Origin: a bacterium
Lineage (GTDB): Bacteria > CG2-30-53-67 > CG2-30-70-394
Direction: 5' to 3'
NCBI GenBank assembly: GCA_024278555.1
Contig: JAJRSX010000056.1
Span: 1 to 25,636 of the forward strand
Length of the DNA stretch: 25,636 nt
In this document: positions 8,150 to 14,647 of the stretch, in pieces
How the letters are laid out: each line of letters opens with the position of its first letter
Numbering within the stretch: the stretch's first letter is position 1
The notes under the pieces: generated by a model
What the model saw: only the letters and a program-made list of their open reading frames with translations
The model's database searches: none
What the model was told of the DNA's origin: nothing
Translations under genes and position numbers: made by a program

Positions 8150-8671
8150 TCAGCCGTCCGTGCGGTCCGAAAGGTGCTTCATCAACGCGTCGAAGTCGGG
8201 AGAGATCCGTGCCTTGGAGACCTGCTCGCGGGAGAGACGGATCTCGCCGTGTTCGGTATCGAGGGTGAGCGCCTCCCCGTCGTCGGTGGCGAGGCGACCG
8301 GTGAACCGCTTGCGACCGTCGATGGGGGCGTAGAGGGTCACCTCGATCCGCTCGCCCGCGGCGATCGCAAAGTGCTCGGCGCGGCGCAGGTGGCGGTGCA
8401 TCCCGGGGGAGGAGACCTCCAGGTCGTAGGGGTAGTGGATCGGATCCTCCACGTCGAGGAGGACGGAGATCTCCCGGCTCAGGCGGTGACAGTCGTCGAC
8501 GGTGACCCCCTCCTCACCCACGCGATCAACGGTCACCCGCAGGAGGCCGCGCTTGCCGCTGCCGCGGTACTCCACATCCCAGATGGTGAGACCGAGCTCG
8601 TCGGCGAGGGGGCGGATGAGGGCCTCGACTTGGCGGGCGACGGGGGCGGACATGGCAACGGAGGGGCTCAA
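8150..8671 (-). CDS. rimP: Ribosome maturation factor RimP
   Basis: RimP assists 30S subunit maturation. The 173-residue reading has the typical N-terminal domain (LADELGLTIWDVEYRGSGKRGLLRVTVDR), the CHRLSREISVLLDVEDPI segment, the YDLEVSSPGMHRHLRRAEHF motif and an SH3-like C-terminal domain. The start is uncertain. A TTG at 8671 (MSPSVAMSAPV) gives the listed length, while an ATG at 8653 (MSAPVARQVE) gives 167 residues. Neither has a convincing Shine-Dalgarno. It heads the nusA-infB operon and is preceded at 30-120 nt by two terminator-like hairpins, so readthrough or antitermination may control the whole operon. Confidence 0.93.
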   Translation of the reverse strand: MSPSVAMSAPVARQVEALIRPLADELGLTIWDVEYRGSGKRGLLRVTVDRVGEEGVTVDDCHRLSREISVLLDVEDPIHYPYDLEVSSPGMHRHLRRAEHFAIAAGERIEVTLYAPIDGRKRFTGRLATDDGEALTLDTEHGEIRLSREQVSKARISPDFDALMKHLSDRTDG

Positions 8672-8700
8672 AGGATGATCACCAACTTTACAAACCAGCG

Positions 8701-8733
8701 AAAAAAAGAAGTGGACCCACCGGGTCCACTTCT
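8701..8733 (-). terminator. Strong intrinsic terminator hairpin just upstream of rimP
   Basis: On the minus strand a perfect 12-bp stem (AGAAGTGGACCC paired with GGGTCCACTTCT, plus 8707-8733) with a 3-nt loop is followed by a run of seven T (plus 8701-8707). It lies only 30 nt before the rimP start, so there is hardly room for a promoter in between. Hence it is either the end of an upstream transcript or an attenuator in the rimP-nusA leader. Confidence 0.85.
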
Positions 8734-9104
8734 CTCATGCACCGGCACGAAAAAAGGGGAGGAGCAATAAACCACCCGGCGGCCTCCTCCGCAAGGGGCC
8801 GGGGGGGCGGAAGGGGGGGTTGTGTCTCCTGCGTAACGCTGTAAAACCGTGCTCTTGCGAAGGAGGACGAGGGGCCGTCGGCCCGCGGGCGAGGGACGTA
8901 GAGAGGCGGGTCGTGGGTGGCTCGCCGGGAGATCGCCGCGGCCCGGAAGATCGCCGTGCAATCTTTTTCATGGGCGCGGTGGAGGAGAATCCAGCTCGGT
9001 ACGGCCCTCGGTGCGCCGCCCTTCGGTTGGCGCATCCTACGCCTGTCTTTTCGGCCGTAATTCGGCCTTAAGGCGTCGCCAAGCGCGGCACTGCGCACCG
9101 AACA
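8734..9104. other. Intergenic region between the M16 peptidase gene and the rimP leader
   Basis: I see no convincing gene in this 370-nt stretch. No T-loop signature of a tRNA is present, which I looked for because E. coli has metY at this place. A 78-codon minus frame starting MKKIARRSSG (8971) has no ribosome-binding site and low-complexity Pro/Arg content, so I reject it. A small GGCCG-TAATT-CGGCC hairpin lies near 9053-9067. The operon's promoter should be here if the hairpins near rimP are attenuators, but I could not assign one. Confidence 0.4.
8750..8790 (-). terminator. Second terminator-like hairpin upstream of rimP
   Basis: On the minus strand GGAGGAG (plus 8784-8790) can pair with CTCCTCC (plus 8758-8764) across a 19-nt loop, followed by CC and six T (plus 8750-8755). 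It stands 16 nt ahead of the stronger terminator, making a tandem pair. The large loop makes it weaker than its neighbour. Confidence 0.5.
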
Positions 9105-10307
9105 TTACGGTGTCAGCGTCGCCTTCAAAGGCTCCGTGCCGAAGGTCTGCTCGGCCATTGTGCGGACGTCATCCACGGTGACCTCGGCGATTTCGCGGTT
9201 GAGCCGGTCGTACGGGTTCTCCGTCTCTCCCTTGAGGATCGGCAGCGCCACGATACGGTTGTAGCCGCTGGAGGTCTCCGCCGCCATGCGGAGCGACGAG
9301 AGCATCGCCGCCTTCACCATCTCCAGCCGCTCTTCGTCGATCCGCTCGGCGCACAGGCGCTCGATGATCTCCCGGGTCTCGGTGTGGATCCGTTCGAGGT
9401 TCTCCGGGGCGCAGCCGGTGGCGATCTCCAGGACCGAGAAGCCGTCGAAGCGGGCCGCCCCCGCGTAGATGCCGTAGCACAGGCCGAGCTCCTCGCGGAT
9501 GCGCTCGAACAGCAGCGCCGCCGAGTCGCCGCCGAGGCAGTAGGCCATGACGTTCTGGCGGGTGGCGTCGGGGTGGTGCAGGGGCAGGGCCGGGTAGAGG
9601 AGGGCGTAGCGCGCCTCCTGGATCTCCGGCTTGGTGAGGGCGAGGTCGCCGCCGCGGTAGTCGGTCGCGGGTACCACCATGGAGTCACGCGCGGGGCGGT
9701 GGTCGAAGTGGGCCGCCATCGCCGCCACCACCACCGACTCCTCAACGTTGCCGACCACCGAGACCAGCACGTTGTCGCCGCCGTAGTACCGCTTGCGGAA
9801 GTCGACGAGCTGGTCGCGAGTGAGCCCCCGTACCGTCTCCTCGGTGCCGATCACCGGGTGGGCGATGCCACTGGCGCAGAAGTGGGGCCAGGCGCGGTCG
9901 GCGAGATACGAGCTCGGGTCGTCGTCGTAGCGGCGCATCTCCGAGACGATCACCTCGCGCTCCTTCTCCAACTCGTCGGCGGGAAAGGTGGCGTGCTGGT
10001 AGAGGTCGCAGAGGATCTCAAAGGCGTCGTCGAGCCGCTCTCTGAGCGCGGTGATGTGGTAGACGGTCTGGTCGAACCAGGTCCAGGCGTTGAGCTTGCC
10101 GCCGATGCGGTTGGCGTCGCGGTTGATCTGCTTGGCGTCGCGCTTCTCCGTCCCCTTGAAGAACATATGCTCCAAGAAGTGGGCGGCGCCACAGAGGGGA
10201 CCCTCCTCCACCGCCGAGCCGATGTTGGTGAGGATCTGGATATTCACCACGTCGCTGGCGTTGCGGTGAAAGAGGAGGCGGCTGTTGTTCACTTCCAGGA
10301 GTTTCAT
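9105..10307 (-). CDS. M16 family zinc peptidase (single-domain, processing-protease type)
   Basis: This is a 400-residue member of the insulinase/mitochondrial-processing-peptidase family. The inverted zinc motif HFLEH is at residues 43-47 and the downstream glutamate region is ELEKEREVIVSEMRRYDDDP, both within the active N-terminal half. The C-terminal half has the usual ELGLCYGIYAGAARFDGFSVLEI segment. No signal peptide is visible, so it is probably cytoplasmic. The ATG at 10307 is chosen for its GGAG 5 nt upstream; the longer open frame to 10535 is antisense to nth and has an unlikely composition. It is divergent from nth with 50 bp between starts. Substrate unknown; such genes often sit near pnp, but here it lies on the far side of the operon. 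Confidence 0.88.
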   Translation of the reverse strand: MKLLEVNNSRLLFHRNASDVVNIQILTNIGSAVEEGPLCGAAHFLEHMFFKGTEKRDAKQINRDANRIGGKLNAWTWFDQTVYHITALRERLDDAFEILCDLYQHATFPADELEKEREVIVSEMRRYDDDPSSYLADRAWPHFCASGIAHPVIGTEETVRGLTRDQLVDFRKRYYGGDNVLVSVVGNVEESVVVAAMAAHFDHRPARDSMVVPATDYRGGDLALTKPEIQEARYALLYPALPLHHPDATRQNVMAYCLGGDSAALLFERIREELGLCYGIYAGAARFDGFSVLEIATGCAPENLERIHTETREIIERLCAERIDEERLEMVKAAMLSSLRMAAETSSGYNRIVALPILKGETENPYDRLNREIAEVTVDDVRTMAEQTFGTEPLKATLTP

Positions 10308-10357
10308 GGATGCTCCGTCTGCTTTGGGGGCGGGATCGTAGCGCGCCGGAGGCCGGT

Positions 10358-10993
10358 ATGAACAAGCGGACCGTACGGAACCTTTTTGAGCGCCTGCGCG
10401 CCGAGCGGCCCGAGCCGCGCGGCGAGCTGGTGTGGTCGACCCCCTTCGAGCTCCTCGTGGCGGTGGTCCTCTCCGCCCAGGCGACGGATCGCTCGGTGAA
10501 CCTGGCGACCGCCGACCTCTTCCCGGTGGCCTCAACGCCGGAGGCGGTGGTCGCCTTGGGGGAGGCGGGGCTCATCCCCCGTATCCGCCACATCGGCCTT
10601 TTTAATAGTAAGGCGCGCCACATCGTCGCCGCCGCGCAGATGCTCCTCGACGAGTACGGCGGCGAGGTGCCCCGGGACCGCGCCGCCCTCATGCGCCTCC
10701 CCGGGGTCGGCCGGAAGACGGCGAACGTCATCCTCAACAACGCCTGGGGCGAGGCGACGATCGCCGTGGACACCCACGTCTTCCGGGTCGCCAACCGCAC
10801 CGGCCTGGCGGTGGGCAAGACGCCCGATGCGGTGGAGCGGGGCCTCATGGAGGTGGTGCCGGCCGAGTTCCTGCGCGACGCCCACCACTGGCTCATCCTC
10901 CACGGCCGTTACACCTGCACCGCCCGCAAGCCGCGGTGCGGTAGGTGTTGCATCGTCGCCCAGTGCGGTTACCGGGCGAAGGTAACGGCGTAG
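10358..10993 (+). CDS. nth: Endonuclease III (DNA glycosylase/AP lyase)
   Basis: Nth removes oxidised pyrimidines and cleaves AP sites in base-excision repair. The 211-residue protein has the helix-hairpin-helix LPGVGRKTANVI with catalytic Lys120, the catalytic Asp138 (AVDTHVFRV), and four [4Fe-4S] cysteines at 187, 194, 197 and 203 with C-x6-C-x2-C-x5-C spacing. These numbers agree with E. coli Nth. The ATG at 10358 follows GGAGG by 5 nt; the frame is open further upstream but without a better start. It is divergently paired with the M16 peptidase gene. Confidence 0.97.
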   Translation: MNKRTVRNLFERLRAERPEPRGELVWSTPFELLVAVVLSAQATDRSVNLATADLFPVASTPEAVVALGEAGLIPRIRHIGLFNSKARHIVAAAQMLLDEYGGEVPRDRAALMRLPGVGRKTANVILNNAWGEATIAVDTHVFRVANRTGLAVGKTPDAVERGLMEVVPAEFLRDAHHWLILHGRYTCTARKPRCGRCCIVAQCGYRAKVTA

Positions 10994-11178
10994 GAGCCTG
11001 TCGACCTTTAGCCAGACCGCTTCATCCCGCCCCGCCTCACTTCGCCGCGGTGCGCGCCGCCGTGGCCTACGAATGACTAAAGGGTAGGGGAGCGAGCCAC
11101 CGATACGGAGCGGGAGATCGGTTTCCCCACGGAAACGAACCAGAACGGCATTCGCCAGGCCCCCGGGGTGTGGCGGTG

Positions 11179-11185
11179 AAAGGAG
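11179..11185 (+). promoter_or_regulatory. Shine-Dalgarno that selects a TTG start for the double-receiver gene
   Basis: AAAGGAG ends 5 nt before the TTG at 11191. An in-frame GTG at 11170 lies upstream of this site and has no site of its own, so TTG is the better start. Confidence 0.65.
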
Positions 11186-11190
11186 CGACC

Positions 11191-12234
11191 TTGGCTACCG
11201 CCCGTATTCTTAGCATCGACGATAGCCCCACCGTCTTGAAGCTGATCGAGATGATCGGCCAGGCGGCGGGTTACGAGGTCCACGTGGCCAACGACGGGCG
11301 GCGTGGGGTGGAGATGGCCGCGGAGATCCACCCGGACGTGATCCTCGTGGACTTCATCATGCCGGAGATGAACGGCCTCCAGGTGTGCAAGGCCCTGCAC
11401 GACAACCCGGAGACCCGCGACATCCCGATCATCCTCGTCTCCTCCAAGGGCGAGGCGGTGGGGGACAAGTTCGTCGCCACCCTCGGGGTGCGCCACTACT
11501 GCACCAAGCCGTTCAAGGCCGAAGAGTTGCTCGCCAAGCTGTCCGAGATCCTCGGCGAGCAGGGCGGGACGGCGCCGGAGGTCGAGCCGGAACCCGAGGC
11601 GGCGACGAATGGACAGCCGGTGGTCCTCACCATCGACGACAGCCCGACCATCCTGCGGCTGGTGGAGATGATCCTCACCAACGCCGGCTTCACGGTGCGC
11701 ACCGCCGCCGGCGGCGCCAAGGGGATCGAGCTGGCGCGCCAGCTCCACCCGGATGTGGTCCTGGTCGACTTCATCATGCCGGAGGTGAACGGATTCCAGG
11801 TGAGCAAGACCCTGCGCGAGGGTGCCGACACCCGCGATATCCCGATCGTCCTCGTCTCCTCGAAGGGGGAGGCGGTGGGTGAGCAGTTCGTCCAGACCCT
11901 GGGGATCCACCACTACCTCACCAAGCCGTTCCAGCCGGATCAGCTCGTTACCGAGGTGCGCAACGCCCTGCAGGCCGCGGCGGCGCCGGCGGCAGCCGAA
12001 ACGCCGGCAACGGCCGCACCCCATGTTGTTGCTCCGACTCCCGAGGCGGCGGTCCCGCCGCCGGCGACCGACGCAACCGATACAACCGACGATCCGGATG
12101 CGGTCGATGTCCTGCGTAGCCACCTCGACGCCCAGCTTGCGGCGATGGAGGAGCGTCTCATCTCCATCCTCGATCGGCGCCTGCAAGAGGTGGTCGAGGA
12201 GATCCGTAACTACGCTCAGGTCGGCAGCCGGTAG
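11191..12234 (+). CDS. Tandem double-receiver response regulator
   Basis: The 347-residue protein has two complete receiver domains. REC1 covers residues 4-122, with acidic pair D10-D11, phospho-acceptor D54 (VDFIMPEMNG), S84 and K106. REC2 covers 144-262, with D149-D150, D193, S223 and K245. An Ala/Pro-rich linker of about 60 residues and a charged, probably coiled C-terminal helix (HLDAQLAAMEERLISILDRRLQEV) follow. Both receivers share IDDSPT, VDFIMPE, LVSSKGEAVG and TKPF, so they look like an internal duplication. There is no DNA-binding or enzymatic output domain. As first gene of the chemosensory operon it is the likely phosphoryl acceptor for the CheA encoded downstream. The TTG at 11191 is chosen because of its well-placed AAAGGAG. 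It resembles Pil-Chp/Frz-type receivers in role, but I do not assign an orthologue. Confidence 0.9.
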   Translation: MATARILSIDDSPTVLKLIEMIGQAAGYEVHVANDGRRGVEMAAEIHPDVILVDFIMPEMNGLQVCKALHDNPETRDIPIILVSSKGEAVGDKFVATLGVRHYCTKPFKAEELLAKLSEILGEQGGTAPEVEPEPEAATNGQPVVLTIDDSPTILRLVEMILTNAGFTVRTAAGGAKGIELARQLHPDVVLVDFIMPEVNGFQVSKTLREGADTRDIPIVLVSSKGEAVGEQFVQTLGIHHYLTKPFQPDQLVTEVRNALQAAAAPAAAETPATAAPHVVAPTPEAAVPPPATDATDTTDDPDAVDVLRSHLDAQLAAMEERLISILDRRLQEVVEEIRNYAQVGSR

Positions 12235-12241
12235 GGGGGCA

Positions 12242-12754
12242 ATGGTGACCAGCGACAGGGCGCAACAGGCGGACGAGAGCCCCCATGCGGGAGAGCGGTT
12301 GTGTCTCTTCTCGGTGGCCGGCGAGGTGGTCGGGGTCCCGGTCGCCGCGCTTTTTGAGGTGGTGAGCGAGGCGCTGATCACCCCACTGTCCGAGGTCCCC
12401 GCGGGGCTCGTGGGGCTGATGAACTTTCGCGGCGAGATCCTTCCGGTCGTCGATCTGGGGCCGTGGATCGGCATCCCGGTGATCCCGCGATTGCAGGTGA
12501 TGGTGGTCTCCGGCGGTGGGCCCCAGATCGGCGTGGCAGTGGACAATATCCGCGACATGGTCGACGCGGCGGCGGCGGAGGACGCGGGCGCGGAGGGTGC
12601 GGGCGATGCCCCCCTCGGCGGCGCCCTGCAGCGGGTCTCCGGTGAGCGGCTGCACGGCGCCATGTCGCCGTCGGCGCGAGCGTGGATCGTCGACGCGGGG
12701 CGTCTGGTGGAGGAGTTGACGGAGAGTTTCAGCCCGGTCGCGGAGGTCGTATGA
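12242..12754 (+). CDS. CheW-like chemosensory coupling protein
   Basis: The 170-residue protein contains a CheW domain ([22 protein letters not shown], then [23 protein letters not shown]). It would link the membrane receptor to CheA in a signalling array. The N-terminal 18 residues are polar. A region rich in Ala, Gly and acidic residues ([17 protein letters not shown], about residues 111-127) interrupts the second half of the domain, which is unusual. The ATG at 12242 is 7 nt after the stop of the double-receiver gene, with a G-rich site (AGGGGGG); the adjacent GTG at 12245 is an alternative. Its stop overlaps the next gene as ATGA. Confidence 0.87.
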   Translation: MVTSDRAQQADESPHAGERLCLFSVAGEVVGVPVAALFEVVSEALITPLSEVPAGLVGLMNFRGEILPVVDLGPWIGIPVIPRLQVMVVSGGGPQIGVAVDNIRDMVDAAAAEDAGAEGAGDAPLGGALQRVSGERLHGAMSPSARAWIVDAGRLVEELTESFSPVAEVV

Positions 12755-14640
12755 GCAGCGCACAAGGGACGGCAAACGTCCAGATCGAGTCCACCGAGGC
12801 GGTCCCCCGTGGGGGCTCTTGCCGGTTCGGCTGGAGTATCAAGCTGGCGCTGATCGGGGCTCTGGTCTGCGGCGGCTGGTTCTATGTCGCCCAGGAAGCG
12901 TATCGACAGGCGGGAGAGTCCGCCTTCGTCGGCGGCCAGGAGGCCCTCGCCGCGGCGCTCGCCCTCCAGCTCCCCAACGACGCCACGGTGCGCGGCTTCC
13001 GTCGTCCCGAAAAGGCAGCGGGCTGGCTTGCACCCATTGGCAATCTCCCCGGAGTCGACGCCGCCATTCTCGCCGACGCCTCCGGCAAGGTGATCGCCCT
13101 CACCCCTCAGGGCGCCCTCCCGGAACCGGTCAAGGCGGCGATCGGACGGTCTATTGCCGCTGCCGGCCACGGCGTGTGGAGCGCGGGCGAGCTCGGCAAC
13201 CGTTGGATGCTGGTTGCCGTCCCCCTCGCCAAGGGTGGCCCCTATGTTCACCTGGTGCGTTCCGACGCCCCCCTGGCGACCGTGGTGGCCCGCTTCCGTC
13301 TGGAGCAGGCGGCGTGGGCGGTGGCGACCCCGGTGGTCCTGGCGATGGTCGTCTTTCTCCTTACCGGCCCGGTGACCCGCCGCATCCTGGCGGTGAGCTC
13401 GCGGCTGCAGAAGGTCGGCCAGGGGCTCATGGAGACCAAGGTGCCGCGGGTGGGGAGCGGTGAGGTGGGGCGGCTGGAGGCCGCCTTCAATGGCGCCGTG
13501 TGGAGCCTGAAGGGGCGGATCGAGAAGGGCGCCGATGACAACTACCGCCGCCAGCACGAAATGCGCTGTCTGGAAAAGGCGCTGCAGCGGCTGCGCTCCG
13601 GCGACCTGAATGTGCAGATGGAGGGCTCGAGCGTCGCCCTCAAGCGGGTGCAGGAGATTTTCAATATCACCGTGCAGGAGCTGGGTGCGTTCCTCTACAG
13701 CCTGCGCAAGGGGGCGGAGCAGACCAACGACCGCAGCCGCAGCCTCACCGCGAGTGGTCGCGACGCCACCTTGAAGAGCAATGAGAGCCGGATCCATGCG
13801 GAGCAGCTCGCCGGTCAGATCGAGGAGCTCCTCAAATCCATCGAGGCGGCCAAGCGGGCGGTCGCCGGGGAGCAGGAGGCCCTCGCCTTCCTCGCCTCGG
13901 TGAGTGAGACCGGCGAGGGGTCGGTGATGCAGGTGGTCACCGATCTCTACGAGAAGGCGGACGAGGGGGCACGGCAGGTCGCCAACAAGGTGAGCGGCCT
14001 GTCGCAGCAGGGGATGGAGATCGGCAAGCTCACCGAGCTCATCGCCGAGGTCTCGGGTCAGACCAACCTGCTGGCGCTCAACGCCGCTCTGGAGGCATCG
14101 CGAGCCGGCGAGCAGGGACGCGGCTTTGCCGCGGTGGCCGATGAGATCCGCAAGTTGGCGGTGAAGGTCGCCGAGACCGCCGCGGAGATCCAGTTGATGG
14201 TGGAGACGGTGACCGAGGACACCAACGCGGCGCTGGCCCTGATCGACCACACCGGCTCGGAGCTCTCCGGCAACAAGGTCATGGTGGAGGCGGCCCTCGC
14301 CTCCTTCAACGACCTGGTGGAGAGTTCGAAGAGCGCCCGCGCCCACGCCCTGGTGGTGGAGGAGCGGCTTGTCGAGATCGACAAGGCCGCCCACGACCTC
14401 AGCGCTACCACCCACCGGATCGGTGATCGTGCAGCCTCCTCCACGACCACCCTGGAGTCGATGAACGACGATCTCACCGCCATCACCCGCATCGTCGAGG
14501 CCAGCATCAAGCGCCTCAACCGGCTGCAGCTCAGTCCACCTGAAGGGAGCGGTGACGAGGTGGTTGCGGCGAAGGGGGCCGGCGAGGAGAAAACGGCGGT
14601 GGTCGCGGTCAAACGGGGCGTCGCCACCACGGCCGGGTGA
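12751..14640 (+). CDS. Methyl-accepting chemotaxis protein, transmembrane
   Basis: The 629-residue receptor has TM1 at about residues 28-46 and a periplasmic sensing domain of about 140 residues ([40 protein letters not shown]) resembling a small PAS/Cache-like fold. TM2 lies at about 188-205, with HAMP-like sequence to about 260 and possibly a second HAMP unit ([21 protein letters not shown]). A coiled-coil signalling domain follows, with the conserved tip [28 protein letters not shown] split around residues 431-470. The C-terminal tail is Gly/Ala/Val-rich and lacks a CheR-docking pentapeptide. The ATG at 12751 has GGAGG 4 nt upstream and overlaps the CheW stop. No CheR or CheB is encoded nearby. 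Ligand unknown. Confidence 0.92.
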   Translation: MSSAQGTANVQIESTEAVPRGGSCRFGWSIKLALIGALVCGGWFYVAQEAYRQAGESAFVGGQEALAAALALQLPNDATVRGFRRPEKAAGWLAPIGNLPGVDAAILADASGKVIALTPQGALPEPVKAAIGRSIAAAGHGVWSAGELGNRWMLVAVPLAKGGPYVHLVRSDAPLATVVARFRLEQAAWAVATPVVLAMVVFLLTGPVTRRILAVSSRLQKVGQGLMETKVPRVGSGEVGRLEAAFNGAVWSLKGRIEKGADDNYRRQHEMRCLEKALQRLRSGDLNVQMEGSSVALKRVQEIFNITVQELGAFLYSLRKGAEQTNDRSRSLTASGRDATLKSNESRIHAEQLAGQIEELLKSIEAAKRAVAGEQEALAFLASVSETGEGSVMQVVTDLYEKADEGARQVANKVSGLSQQGMEIGKLTELIAEVSGQTNLLALNAALEASRAGEQGRGFAAVADEIRKLAVKVAETAAEIQLMVETVTEDTNAALALIDHTGSELSGNKVMVEAALASFNDLVESSKSARAHALVVEERLVEIDKAAHDLSATTHRIGDRAASSTTTLESMNDDLTAITRIVEASIKRLNRLQLSPPEGSGDEVVAAKGAGEEKTAVVAVKRGVATTAG

Positions 14641-14647
14641 CACGGCA

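Noticed and set aside
8735-8971. Minus-strand frame of 78 codons beginning MKKIARRSSG
   Set aside because: It has no ribosome-binding site and a Pro/Arg low-complexity composition, and it runs into the terminator region.
8734-9104. A tRNA gene upstream of rimP, as metY in E. coli
   Set aside because: No T-loop (GGTTCGAATCC-like) or cloverleaf-forming sequence was found on either strand.
11078-11106. Sigma28-like promoter (TAAA ... ACCGATAC) before the chemosensory operon
   Set aside because: The boxes resemble TAAA and GCCGATAA, but the 17-nt spacing is 2 nt longer than the consensus and the match is partial. Not strong enough to annotate.
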